This document shows positions 24,940 to 34,308 of a DNA stretch of 64,000 nucleotides, one piece after another. The notes beneath the pieces are model-generated. The model saw only the letters and a list, made by a program, of their open reading frames with translations, did no database searches and was not told the DNA's origin. Made by a program: the position numbers and the translations under genes. Source of the DNA: Verrucomicrobiia bacterium (GTDB taxonomy: Bacteria; Verrucomicrobiota; Verrucomicrobiia; Opitutales; Cerasicoccaceae); contig JAUIAM010000011.1 in the NCBI GenBank assembly GCA_030425485.1, forward strand, positions 1 through 64,000, read 5' to 3'. How positions within the stretch are numbered: the first letter of the stretch is position 1; each line of letters starts with the position of its first letter.

Positions 24940-25419
24940 ATGCCAGCCAAGCTCTCCAAAGATGACTACGAGTTCATAGCGGAATTTCGCTACACTCTGC
25001 GAAAGTTCCTGGGCTTCAGCGAAGCCGCTGCGATCTCCCATGGGTTGACAGCGCACCAATACCAGGCCCTGCTGGCGATAGAAGGATTCCCCGGCAGAAG
25101 TTGGGTCACCGTCGGGGAACTGGCCGAACAGTTGCAAATCGTTCACCACAGCGCCGTCGGTCTGGTTAACCGTATGGAAAAGCTGGCACTGGTTAGTCGT
25201 GAAAAATCTACCGAGGACCGCCGCATCGTCCAGGTATCGCTTGCGCCAAAGGGCCGAGAGTTGCTCGAAAGCTTGTACCGCACGCACCGCGCCGAGCTGA
25301 AGACAGTCGGCCCAAGGCTAATCAAGCTGCTTCAAAAGGCTTCGCTCGACATCACGGAAAGCCGCGAGTCTGCCAGCCCCGTCTGCTACATGCCACCTAT
25401 CGAGGACCCAGATTCATGA
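24940..25419 (+). CDS. MarR-family transcriptional regulator
   Basis: The 159-residue protein has a MarR winged-helix: LTAHQYQALLAIEGF, LAEQLQIVHHSAVGLVNRME (recognition helix) and LVSREKSTEDRRIVQVSLAPKG (wing with the DxR motif). It would bind DNA as a dimer; its ligand is unknown. The last few codons (from 25408) fall inside an 80-bp dispersed repeat, so the native C-terminus may have been replaced. It is convergent with the PEP-CTERM gene. Confidence 0.88.
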   Translation: MPAKLSKDDYEFIAEFRYTLRKFLGFSEAAAISHGLTAHQYQALLAIEGFPGRSWVTVGELAEQLQIVHHSAVGLVNRMEKLALVSREKSTEDRRIVQVSLAPKGRELLESLYRTHRAELKTVGPRLIKLLQKASLDITESRESASPVCYMPPIEDPDS

Positions 25420-25487
25420 ACTGAGAAAACGGAAAAAGACGCGAAAAGACCCTTTTCTACCGACCTTGATGAATTTGAAGACACGGC
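25408..25487. repeat. Copy 1 of an 80-bp dispersed repeat
   Basis: Bases 25408-25487 are identical, base for base, to the reverse complement of 61951-62030. The unit begins CCAGATTCATGAACTGAG and ends GAAGACACGGC. The MarR stop codon lies inside it. No open frame spans it in both copies, so it is an intergenic repeat of unknown type. Confidence 0.9.
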
Positions 25488-25505
25488 CTAGCCCCGCTTC
25501 AGAGC

Positions 25506-25539
25506 AATAAAAAACCTGGGCGTGGATACACCCAGGTTT
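25506..25539 (-). terminator. Terminator of the PEP-CTERM gene
   Basis: On the minus strand AAACCTGGG pairs with CCCAGGTTT around a short loop and six Ts in a row end the structure. It lies about 25 bases after the stop codon. Confidence 0.85.
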
Positions 25540-25562
25540 GATAAAATGATGGTCTGAAGCGA

Positions 25563-26264
25563 CTACTTGGCTTCGCGCCGGGTACGCCGGATCACGAGCA
25601 AGGCAAAGACAAACAGCCCACCCATGCCGGCATAAGTGCTGGGCTCCGGGATGATGATGCTCCCCACGCTGTTGAACGTGCCTGTAAAGCCGTACGAGAC
25701 GGGTGAAAAACTGTCAGCGGTGAAGGTAAAGATCCCCGTACCGCCCGTTTTATCCATGATCTCATTATAGAACTCGATCGCTCCGGCTTCGGCGCCGTTA
25801 AAGTTCTCAATAATCACCACGCCCAGGCCCGTTGCATTCGGTGGGGTGCTGTTGATGACGTCCACAGTGTACTTAAGCATACGACCCGACACCCAGAGCT
25901 CATCATCACCGCTACCATCATCATAGCGAAACTGCAAGTTGCTGGTACCATCGAGGTCGCGGTAGACTTCGTAGCCCGGTGTCCCCGCGCCCGGTGATAG
26001 AGACTCACCCACGACTAAATCCAGATCATCAAACGTGATGCGGAGACCGTTAATGTTGTACGTGTCGAAGGTGGTCAGCCCGCTAGACCCAGTCGGTGTC
26101 GCTTGGCCATCCGTAATGAATCGGTACATATCCGTACCGCTAACCCAGTCTGGTCCGGTATTATCGAGCGTATTAGTCACGCCTGTGTAGCTAATGATGC
26201 CAACTTCGGACTGCAGGGACGAGGCAACAAGCACCCCGGCTATAAGTAGTAGTGTTTTCTTCAT
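25563..26264 (-). CDS. PEP-CTERM sorting-domain protein, exported
   Basis: The 233-residue protein has an N-terminal signal peptide (MKKTLLLIAGVLVASS) and a C-terminal PEP-CTERM signal: IIPEPSTYAGMGG, a hydrophobic helix (LFVFALLVI) and RRTRR. Such proteins are processed by an exosortase and reach the outer surface or extracellular matrix. The middle is Gly/Asp/Thr-rich and beta-like with no enzyme motif. No exosortase gene is present in the window. Confidence 0.88.
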   Translation of the reverse strand: MKKTLLLIAGVLVASSLQSEVGIISYTGVTNTLDNTGPDWVSGTDMYRFITDGQATPTGSSGLTTFDTYNINGLRITFDDLDLVVGESLSPGAGTPGYEVYRDLDGTSNLQFRYDDGSGDDELWVSGRMLKYTVDVINSTPPNATGLGVVIIENFNGAEAGAIEFYNEIMDKTGGTGIFTFTADSFSPVSYGFTGTFNSVGSIIIPEPSTYAGMGGLFVFALLVIRRTRREAK

Positions 26265-26462
26265 TATGGTGTAGTTAGTATTTTTACTGAAGTAGGAACG
26301 AAGCTCGCATGCTATTCATTTCATCTGCTTAGTCGAGTCATAAGTTACTGGACTCGAACGATTACCCATCGACCAATAATTGAGAAACCCTCCGCTGACG
26401 ACTCTGTAACGCTCTACCGATATCGTCTCGACTCCGGACAATGAGCAGAAAACGATAACGGG

Positions 26463-27914
26463 GTGAGCACTGAGAAACAGCCCAACCTGATCTTCTTTAT
26501 TACCGATCAATGGCGCGGTGATGTGCTGGGGCATATTAGCAACAAGGCCGCACAGACACCCGTACTGGACGCGCTTGTGGCCAACGAAGCGATTTCCTGC
26601 ACCCAGACGCATTGCCAGAACCCAGTCTGTACGCCCAGTCGCTGCTCGTTTATGACGGGCTGGTATCCTCACGTTCGCGGCCATCGGAGTATCCAGCACC
26701 TTCTCCACCCGGATGAGCCCTGCCTGCTTAAGGAGTTGAGGAAAGCGGGCTATTTCGTCTACTGGGGCGGTAAGAACGACCTGGTTGTCAACCCAAGCGA
26801 AGCCTGCGACTACCGACATCAAGTAAAGCCAAGACACGCCAATCTCCACGCCGATACGAGTTGGCGCGATGCAGACGCATTTTCCTTCATGGCAGGTCGC
26901 CTCTCGAAAGATAAGAGCGAGAGCATCTACCTCGATTCGGATTGGGCCCACGTGCTCGACGCCATCACCTTTGTTGAACATTACGACGGCGACAAACCGC
27001 TCTGCCTATTCCTCACCCTGAACTATCCCCACCCACCCTACGGCGTGGAGGAGCCTTACTTCAGCGCAATCGACCGGGACAAGCTCCCGCCACGCATCCG
27101 GGCCGAGGACCTCGCCCCGGGTAAGCCGCGCCTGTTGGAAGAAGTCCGGCAACGCCAGGCCTTGGGCCACTGGAGCGAAGCTCAGTGGGATGAACTGCGA
27201 GCCACCTACTACGGCATGATTATGCGCACCGACGACGCACTCGGGAAGCTGATCGACACCTTCAAGGCAACGGGCAGTTGGGACGACACCGCTCTCTTTT
27301 GCTTTTCCGACCATGGAGACTACACCGGGGACTACGGCCTGGTCGAAAAGGCGCAAAATACTTTCGAAGACTGCCTGACTCGCGTGCCCTTTATCTTTAA
27401 GCCCCCCCAGAGCCATCCCTGCAAACCAGGCCAACGCACGGCCTTGGTTGAGCTGCTCGACTTCCCGGCCACCGTCTACGATCTCGTCGGCTGGCAGCCC
27501 GAGTACACCCATTTTGGCAAATCACTCCTGCCTCTGCTCACGGAGGACATCCCGCACCGAGAGGCGATTTTTTGCGAGGGCGGACGGCTCTCAGGCGAGC
27601 AACAATGCACCGAAGGCACACCCGAGGCAGACACTGAAAGCCTCTACTGGCCGCGCCTCGACGTACAGGTCAACGACCCCCAGGCCCACGGCAAAGCCAT
27701 CATGTGCCGAACTGCGCGCTACAAGTACGTTTTCAGAAAAGAGGAAACGGACGAGTTATACGACCTGGAGCATGACCCCGGCGAGACCATGAACCGCATT
27801 CACGATCCAGAGCTAGCAACTGTCCTGTCAGTGATGAAGGAGCGTATGCTGGCTCACTATCTTGAGACCGCTGACGTCGTGCCTCCGCAACTCGATCTCC
27901 GCGATGACGTCTAG
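26463..27914 (+). CDS. Sulfatase (formylglycine-dependent), family S1
   Basis: The enzyme removes sulfate esters, probably from a polysaccharide. The active-site CTPSR at residues 56-60 carries the Cys that becomes formylglycine, and metal-binding Asp residues lie in FFITDQWRGD and FSDHGDYTGDYG. The start is GTG 26463, since an in-frame TGA lies at 26442 and the N-terminal ITDQ strand is required. No signal peptide is visible, so it may act in the cytoplasm. The 483 residues are normal. It is followed by a convergent IclR gene. Confidence 0.92.
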   Translation: MSTEKQPNLIFFITDQWRGDVLGHISNKAAQTPVLDALVANEAISCTQTHCQNPVCTPSRCSFMTGWYPHVRGHRSIQHLLHPDEPCLLKELRKAGYFVYWGGKNDLVVNPSEACDYRHQVKPRHANLHADTSWRDADAFSFMAGRLSKDKSESIYLDSDWAHVLDAITFVEHYDGDKPLCLFLTLNYPHPPYGVEEPYFSAIDRDKLPPRIRAEDLAPGKPRLLEEVRQRQALGHWSEAQWDELRATYYGMIMRTDDALGKLIDTFKATGSWDDTALFCFSDHGDYTGDYGLVEKAQNTFEDCLTRVPFIFKPPQSHPCKPGQRTALVELLDFPATVYDLVGWQPEYTHFGKSLLPLLTEDIPHREAIFCEGGRLSGEQQCTEGTPEADTESLYWPRLDVQVNDPQAHGKAIMCRTARYKYVFRKEETDELYDLEHDPGETMNRIHDPELATVLSVMKERMLAHYLETADVVPPQLDLRDDV

Positions 27915-27937
27915 GCTGGTCTGAAATCGACCGAAGG

Positions 27938-28708
27938 CTATGCTCCACTTATCTTACCTTGAGGCGCGCTCAAGGTCCGCGTAAGGGCATCGGCAGCAAC
28001 GAGCAATGGCGGCAGGCACTTATCCATCTCCAGCAGGTAAACCGAGCGGGCCACCAGCCCCAACACATAGGGCACATCTTCCCGCCCCGGCAAGCGCACC
28101 GGCACCGCCAGCCGCAGGATGGCTTTAGACTCCTCCTGGTATTCCAGCGCGTAGCCTTTTCGCCGGACCGATGACAGCTGCCCACAAAAGGCCTCCCATG
28201 TCGCGGGCACGAGTTCAGGCTTCAGGTTATGCGACCAGCGGGCGTAGCAGTTTTTCACGATGGCCTCCTCGGCATAGGCCAGGAAGACTTTGGCAAAACC
28301 ATGAAAGGGCACCAGTGGCCACTCACTCCCGATGTGGGAAAAGTTCCAATGCGCACCCCCGAGGTTGTGCTGGTCCGCGATACTCATCGTCATCCGCCCC
28401 ACCCTTGAGAATAGTGCGCAGGCGTGGCCCGTCTCCTGAGCCGTGTTTTTGAGGATCACCTGCGTCTGCGCGCGGAGGGTCTCCGGCAGGCTGCGGAACC
28501 GAATCCCCGGAGGCGACAACACCCCCTCGGCCAGACCATAGCTGCGCCCCTGATGAGTCAACTCCCCCAAGGCCACCATCTCCTTCAGCAAGGCCGCAAG
28601 CGTGCCGCGAGAGACCGGTGCCAGCGCCTCAAGCAACTCCCCAAAGCTCGCTACGCCCCGATAGTTCAGAAATCGCACCACCTTCAGCGCTCGCTCCAAT
28701 TGCCCCAT
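27938..28708 (-). CDS. IclR-family transcriptional regulator
   Basis: The 256-residue protein has an N-terminal winged helix (ALKVVRFLNYRGVASFGELLEALAPVSRGTL...) and an IclR ligand-binding domain with an RKGYALEYQEE block at about residues 183-193. IclR proteins often sense sugar acids or aromatic intermediates. It is divergent from the second sulfatase gene and convergent with the first, so it is a likely regulator of one or both. Confidence 0.82.
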   Translation of the reverse strand: MGQLERALKVVRFLNYRGVASFGELLEALAPVSRGTLAALLKEMVALGELTHQGRSYGLAEGVLSPPGIRFRSLPETLRAQTQVILKNTAQETGHACALFSRVGRMTMSIADQHNLGGAHWNFSHIGSEWPLVPFHGFAKVFLAYAEEAIVKNCYARWSHNLKPELVPATWEAFCGQLSSVRRKGYALEYQEESKAILRLAVPVRLPGREDVPYVLGLVARSVYLLEMDKCLPPLLVAADALTRTLSAPQGKISGA

Positions 28709-28815
28709 AGCTCATTTAGTTCAAATAATTAGACTAAATCAAGCCCTCGGTGCATTTGCCGACGGTGCTGGCTCGCGGCTTCACCCGTACTAATCTAGCC
28801 ATGCGTTAGATCACT

Positions 28816-30330
28816 ATGAGTAAGCCCTCACGCCCAAACATCCTGCACATTTTCACCGACCAGCAGCGGTTCGACTCCCTCGCCGCCCACGGCAACCCCG
28901 TCATCCGCACGCCCAACCTCGATCGCCTCGTACGCGAGGGAGCAAGCTTTCAGCGGGCCTATTCACCCTCGCCCGAGTGCGTACCCGCACGTGCGTGCAT
29001 GATTACCGGACACTACCCGGGGCGCACGCGCTGCTACTCCAACGGGCAACCTATGCCCGACGACTCAGAGCCCTCGTATATGGATCGCCTGAGCCAAGCC
29101 GGGTACACCACGCATGGCGTCGGCAAATGCCACTTTACTCCCGACCCCTACGCCCTGCGCGGATTTCAAAGCCGGGACACGCAGGAAGAACTCCCCCGCG
29201 AAAGGCTACGCGACGATTACGCACGACACCTCGTTGATGCCGGCTACGAGCACGTACTGGAGCCTCACGGCGTGCGCGGCGAGATGTACTATGTGCCTCA
29301 AGTCAGCCTCCTGCCCGAAAGCGAGCACCCCACGCACTGGGTGGCAGATCGCAGCCTCGACTTTATCCAATCCCAGCAAGGCGGCAAGCAACCCTGGTAC
29401 CTCTACACGGGCATCATCCACCCGCACCCGCCGTTTGCCCCTCCCGGTCCCTGGCATAAAGCCTACCGCGGACCAGAGATGCCGCTGCCCGAGATCCCCG
29501 ACAAGCTCGACGAACTTCTCTGTCATATCAACCGCAAGCAAAACCGCTACAAATACCGCGACCGTGGCCTCGACCTGAATCTTATTCGTCAGATGCGCGC
29601 CTACTACTTTGCCTGTATCGAATTTATCGATACACAGGTAGGCCGCCTGCTCGATGCACTCGAAGCCAGCGGTCAGCTTGAAAACACACTCATCCTCTTC
29701 AGCGCGGACCACGGGGAATACCTCGGCGACTACGGTTGCTTTGGCAAGCGCGGCATGCACGATGCCTCGGCCCGCATCCCGCTCATCGTGCGCTGGCCCG
29801 ACGGGTCGTTTGCAGGCGAGAGACCGGAGACTCCGGCCAGCCTGGTTGATCTAGCCCCGACCTTCCTTGAGGCTGCGGGCATCGACTATGCCAAAGACGA
29901 CTTCGACGGCACCTCGCTGCGCGGGATCGTCTCGGGACAATCCACCCGCTCATGCGTATATTCCCACTATAACTGCGGCGAGAACGGGCTCTACATGGTG
30001 GTCGAATCGGCGTGGAAATACATCTTCAGCGCACCTGACCAAAAGGAGTACCTCTTCGACTTGCGCAACGATCCCCGCGAGCACCAGAACCTCGCCTCCT
30101 CCCCGGAGCACGACGCCACCCTCAGCCGCCTGCGCACGCAATGCCAGGGCTGGCTGGCCACCTATCCGCACGCAGACGCTGCGCTCGACGATTCGGGACA
30201 GTGGCGCGAGCACCCCATCCAGCACATGCCTGAACACCCGGACGAGGGGCTCATCTTTCAGGATCAGTTCTGGTGGCAGGGCACAGAGAACGCACCCCGC
30301 CGCACAGGCCTGTATTCCCCTCAGAGCTAG
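28816..30330 (+). CDS. Sulfatase (formylglycine-dependent), family S1
   Basis: This second sulfatase (504 residues) carries CVPAR at 55-59, the C-x-P/A-x-R formylglycine motif, with HIFTDQQRFD near the start and FSADHGEYLGDYG around residue 300 for metal binding. No signal peptide is visible. Its last codon overlaps the stop codon of the convergent alpha-mannosidase gene, so the pair share four bases. With GH38 it suggests breakdown of a sulfated, mannose-containing glycan; that substrate is inferred. Confidence 0.92.
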   Translation: MSKPSRPNILHIFTDQQRFDSLAAHGNPVIRTPNLDRLVREGASFQRAYSPSPECVPARACMITGHYPGRTRCYSNGQPMPDDSEPSYMDRLSQAGYTTHGVGKCHFTPDPYALRGFQSRDTQEELPRERLRDDYARHLVDAGYEHVLEPHGVRGEMYYVPQVSLLPESEHPTHWVADRSLDFIQSQQGGKQPWYLYTGIIHPHPPFAPPGPWHKAYRGPEMPLPEIPDKLDELLCHINRKQNRYKYRDRGLDLNLIRQMRAYYFACIEFIDTQVGRLLDALEASGQLENTLILFSADHGEYLGDYGCFGKRGMHDASARIPLIVRWPDGSFAGERPETPASLVDLAPTFLEAAGIDYAKDDFDGTSLRGIVSGQSTRSCVYSHYNCGENGLYMVVESAWKYIFSAPDQKEYLFDLRNDPREHQNLASSPEHDATLSRLRTQCQGWLATYPHADAALDDSGQWREHPIQHMPEHPDEGLIFQDQFWWQGTENAPRRTGLYSPQS

Positions 30331-33300
30331 CTCGCCGGGCTGAGTTTCAAACTCACGACCTCGTAGGGTTTGAAGCGTATCGGCCCCGATGCGGCCTCGT
30401 GCGCCTGTTCGCCGATATCCGTGCGCGTTACTTGCCAGCCGTCAGCGGTGGTCAGTGCAATCTGCCCCCTGCGTCCGGCCACCTCGTGCAGGCGCAGCAT
30501 CCAGGCGCCATCAGCGCACGGCTTGGCCCAACACGGGACGAGGCTGCTTCCGCCCTCGATGGACTCCACCACGGGCGCAATCGGCTTCCCCCTGTAGGGG
30601 ATCGGCGGCGTGAAGAGCGTGTCAGCCAGCGCCGCGGGCTGCTGCGCACGCGGGAGATCGATCGCGTAACGCCCCATAGCCAAGCGTATGCTATGCTTGC
30701 CCTGATCGCTGTAGATCGACTTGATTTCGAGCCGTGAAAGGTGAGGTGGCCAGGCAAAGGCATGGGCTTCGTTGCCGGTCACGCGGGGGCTCCGCACCAG
30801 GCTGACGCCCACCGTTCCCTCGTGCACGGAGGCCCCATATTTTGCTTCACTAACCAGGAACATGCCCTCGCGCTCCCCTTCGTCAAAGACGGCGAGATAG
30901 CGGTTGAAAGGTACTTCCCACATGGCCTCCGCTGTCATGCCGCTGGAAACCTGCGGGCGCAGCACGCTGCCATAAGGGATGCCAAAGCGCGCATTCGTCG
31001 CTGAGTACTCCGTCGGGAAAAGCAGCTTGAGCAGGCACTCGGATTCGTGCCAGTCGAGTTCGACATCGACATGCACCAACGGGCTCCCCCGCTCCAGTGT
31101 AAACGTTACCGTGGCGGTGCTGGCCTTGCCCACCTTGCGCGTGACGGACAGCCCCGCACGTGGGCCCTGCTCGACGGATTCGATGACGGCCTGCGCATCG
31201 CAGCATTCACCCATAGAGAGCACATGCCGATCGATATCCCACGACTCGAAGAACGCCGCCCGGTCCGGGTAGAGCATGAGTTGGCCCAGCGGCCCGCTCA
31301 GAGGCGTTTCCACCCCGTCCAGCGTGAGCTCAGACACCCAACCGTTTTCATCCAGGCTAAATGTCGTCTGGCCGTTTGAGACCATATGTCCCTCGACCTT
31401 GACCGCAGCAGGAGCGACCGACCGGGCTTCGGCAAGCGCCGTACCGGACAAGGGCGGCAACTCCACGTAAACCGCCTCGCCCGACTCGGGGCACTTTACC
31501 CACGTCTGCAAAGTGTGTGCGTGCGGGTTAAAAATGCAGGCTTCGCCCTCCCCCGCCAGGTGTTCACGGGCCGCGTCCAACTGCTCCCGTGCTATGCGGT
31601 CGAGCTCGGGCAAGCCCTCCAGGTAGACATCCCAGACGGAGCTGCCCGGAATGTAGTCATGGAACTGAGAAAAGATCAGCCGCTTCCAGGCAGTCTCCAT
31701 CTCCCAGCGTTTTCCCGTAGCGGCAGCCACGGCCTCGGCCGTCTGCAGCGCACGTTCGAGACCGCGGAAGCTGGCCTTGAGATTCCCGTGCGTGGTGAAA
31801 GTGCCGCGGTGATACTCCAGGTAGCACTCGCCCTTGTGAATAGGGAGCTGGTCGCGCACACCAGACAACCGGTCAAAGAATGCCTCCGGCTGGTCCCAGC
31901 CCATAGAGGGCATCCCGGGCAAAGAACCCAGACGACGGGCACGCTCCAGCATCTCGTCCGTAGGACCGCCACCACCGTCACCATAGCCCGTGGGCAGCAG
32001 GTACTCAGGATAAATATCTGCCTGTTGGTTGGCATGCATGGGAGCTTTGATGTTGTTGATCTCCATGTGGGTCACGTAGCCAGATTCCTGCGTTACGTGG
32101 GCAAGAATCTCCGAGCCATCGTGGCCGCGCCAGATAAAGCTGCTGTGCGGAAAGCGGTTAATCGCATTCCAGGTCATCTTGGTGGTGAAAAAATACTCCA
32201 CCCCGGTCTGCTTCATAATCAACGGCAGGCAGGCCGCGTAACCAAACACGTCCGGCAGCCAGGTCAACCGGGCGGGACGGCCATTCATATCTTCAAAGCA
32301 CGCCTGCCCGACAACAAAGCTGCGGGCGAGCGCCTCACCCGTCGCCATCATGGTATCGGACTCGACGTACATCGCACCCGTGGCCTCCCACGCCTTCGAA
32401 GCCATGCGCTCCTTGACCTGCGAATACAGGCCCGGCTCGCGACGCGCCACCGCTTCGTAGCTCGCGGGCTGACTATAGGCGAAGCGGTACTCCGGGTACT
32501 CCTCCATGAGGCGATTCGTCGTAGCAAAGACATTGACCGCCTTCAACTCCCCCACGCGCTCGGGCCAGATCCAGACCAGGTCCACGTGCGCATGCCCGGT
32601 CAAGACGCAGTGAGCAAAGGTCTTGTCTGCTTTCAACTCGGCATAAAGTGCGCTGAGACAAGCACTGAGTGCGGCAGGCCCCTCGCGGTCAAGCGCGTCC
32701 ACCGCCTCATCCATCCCCCGCAGGAGAATGCGCAGCGAGGGGGAATACTTCTCGATCGTCGGCTGCAAGCCCGCACCGATGACTTCCGCCGGAGCCTGCG
32801 GATTTTCACGCGTACGCTGATCCATCATCAGGTCAAAGAGACACTTGAGGTCATGGTAGCCCTGCCAGAACGCCTCGTCACGACGTGCCACCCAGGCCCC
32901 CTCGAAGAAGCTGCCCTCTGAGGTCATCCCATTTGCCTCCGGATGCCAGATCGCGCTCTGCACACAGGTCGACTGGACCCAGAGCTCCTGCGCCGCCGCA
33001 GGCAGTCGGCAGTAGCGGTGGGCGACATTGAAGCCGAAGTAAGGCACATCGTTTACGTAGAGCGTAGCCTCCCCCTGATCGCGCCAGATAAGCCACGTGT
33101 TGTCGTCCGCCGGCTCAGGCAGCACGGCCTTGCTCCAGCGCTGGTCAAAGAGCTTCCCCCAGTACGAACAGGGCGACACCGGGCTGCGGGCAAGCTCCTT
33201 ACCCTCGGCCAGGGAGCACTGCTCAGGGCGTGCAACAGAGGACTCGATTGCGAGCGGGGTCTTCGAGGCCCAAATCTTTTCATGCATGCGCTGAACGGCC

Positions 33301-33350
33301 GCGTGCACGCGATTGGGGATGAGCTGCGGGAGGTGGTCTTTTCTAAGCAT
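30327..33350 (-). CDS. Glycoside hydrolase family 38 alpha-mannosidase
   Basis: The 1007-residue protein hydrolyses alpha-linked mannose. The catalytic domain starts with LTGHAHVDLVWIWPE at about residue 246, where His and Asp bind zinc, and continues with TWLPDVFGYAACLP, containing the nucleophile Asp. C-terminal beta-sandwich domains follow. There is no signal peptide, so it acts on imported oligosaccharides. It is divergent from an AraC regulator 36 bases away, which is a probable controller. Confidence 0.92.
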   Translation of the reverse strand: MLRKDHLPQLIPNRVHAAVQRMHEKIWASKTPLAIESSVARPEQCSLAEGKELARSPVSPCSYWGKLFDQRWSKAVLPEPADDNTWLIWRDQGEATLYVNDVPYFGFNVAHRYCRLPAAAQELWVQSTCVQSAIWHPEANGMTSEGSFFEGAWVARRDEAFWQGYHDLKCLFDLMMDQRTRENPQAPAEVIGAGLQPTIEKYSPSLRILLRGMDEAVDALDREGPAALSACLSALYAELKADKTFAHCVLTGHAHVDLVWIWPERVGELKAVNVFATTNRLMEEYPEYRFAYSQPASYEAVARREPGLYSQVKERMASKAWEATGAMYVESDTMMATGEALARSFVVGQACFEDMNGRPARLTWLPDVFGYAACLPLIMKQTGVEYFFTTKMTWNAINRFPHSSFIWRGHDGSEILAHVTQESGYVTHMEINNIKAPMHANQQADIYPEYLLPTGYGDGGGGPTDEMLERARRLGSLPGMPSMGWDQPEAFFDRLSGVRDQLPIHKGECYLEYHRGTFTTHGNLKASFRGLERALQTAEAVAAATGKRWEMETAWKRLIFSQFHDYIPGSSVWDVYLEGLPELDRIAREQLDAAREHLAGEGEACIFNPHAHTLQTWVKCPESGEAVYVELPPLSGTALAEARSVAPAAVKVEGHMVSNGQTTFSLDENGWVSELTLDGVETPLSGPLGQLMLYPDRAAFFESWDIDRHVLSMGECCDAQAVIESVEQGPRAGLSVTRKVGKASTATVTFTLERGSPLVHVDVELDWHESECLLKLLFPTEYSATNARFGIPYGSVLRPQVSSGMTAEAMWEVPFNRYLAVFDEGEREGMFLVSEAKYGASVHEGTVGVSLVRSPRVTGNEAHAFAWPPHLSRLEIKSIYSDQGKHSIRLAMGRYAIDLPRAQQPAALADTLFTPPIPYRGKPIAPVVESIEGGSSLVPCWAKPCADGAWMLRLHEVAGRRGQIALTTADGWQVTRTDIGEQAHEAASGPIRFKPYEVVSLKLSPAS

Positions 33351-33385
33351 AGGGTGGCCCGCATCCTAACATATTCCCCACAGGG

Positions 33386-34264
33386 ATGTCTTGCGACGAG
33401 GTGACAATTTATTACGCTGGCTTGATGTTCTTTCTTTCCACCAAAGACTGGCCCAAGCGCTATGCCTGCACCTATGAGGTTTCAAACTATACCTCGTCTG
33501 TCCTGAGTAAAGTGCACCACCAAGACTACGAAGAGCTCTTCTGGGTGGAAAGTGGCCGCGGCTGCCACCTGCTCAATGGCGAGCGACGGTACGTAACCGA
33601 GGGTTACTTCGCCTTGATACGGGCCGATGATGCCCACGGCTACAGTGCCTGGGAACCCGGTGACCACCTGCGCCTGATCAACTTCGCTTTTCGCCCGGGG
33701 CTGTGGGAATCCCTACGCGAACAGTACTTTGGCGGAAAGTCGCTGTTTTTCGACAAGCTGGCCATCGAAGAGCGCGAATACCATCTGGACGCGAACGAGC
33801 GCGAACGCCTGCGGCAGATGGGGCTCGATCTCGCCTCCGGTCGCTGGGACAAACTTAGCTCAACGGCATTCCTGCTGGGCACACTCACCCTGCTGACCAA
33901 TCGCAGAAGCCGCCATCAGCAGCCCGCCCAGACCCCGGAATGGCTCATGCGCGCCAGCCGCAGCATCGAGACCTGGCCTCACTTTGTGGGTGGCGTCCAA
34001 GAGTTCGTACGGCTGGCCGGACGCAGCCACGAGCACGTTACCCGTGACTGTCGACGCTACCTCAACACCACACCGCGCGAGCTCGTAAACCAGGCCCGCC
34101 TGCGCTGGGCTTCCATGCAGTTGGAAACCACGCAGCAGGAGATCATCCACATCGCCGAGGAATGCGGCTTCGGCAACCTGGGGCACTTCTACAAGCTCTT
34201 TCGCCAGCACTACCACATGACGCCAAAACACTACCGCGAAAAGCACGGCATACCGCTGAGTTGA
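33386..34264 (+). CDS. AraC-family transcriptional regulator
   Basis: The protein (292 residues from ATG 33386; ATG 33425 is also possible) has an N-terminal cupin-like sensor domain (HHQDYEELFWVESGRGCHLLNGERR...) and a C-terminal pair of helix-turn-helix motifs ending in HIAEECGFGNLGHFYKLFRQ and PKHYREKH. It is divergent from the GH38 gene. It probably responds to a sugar of that pathway. Confidence 0.88.
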   Translation: MSCDEVTIYYAGLMFFLSTKDWPKRYACTYEVSNYTSSVLSKVHHQDYEELFWVESGRGCHLLNGERRYVTEGYFALIRADDAHGYSAWEPGDHLRLINFAFRPGLWESLREQYFGGKSLFFDKLAIEEREYHLDANERERLRQMGLDLASGRWDKLSSTAFLLGTLTLLTNRRSRHQQPAQTPEWLMRASRSIETWPHFVGGVQEFVRLAGRSHEHVTRDCRRYLNTTPRELVNQARLRWASMQLETTQQEIIHIAEECGFGNLGHFYKLFRQHYHMTPKHYREKHGIPLS

Positions 34265-34308
34265 TGAGGCCCGATCGCGTAAGCCGTGCCTTTCACCTCT
34301 CCAGATAT

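Noticed and set aside
31386-32921. 511-residue open frame on the plus strand
   Set aside because: It is antisense to the GH38 catalytic region; composition is Arg/His/Leu-rich with no domain.
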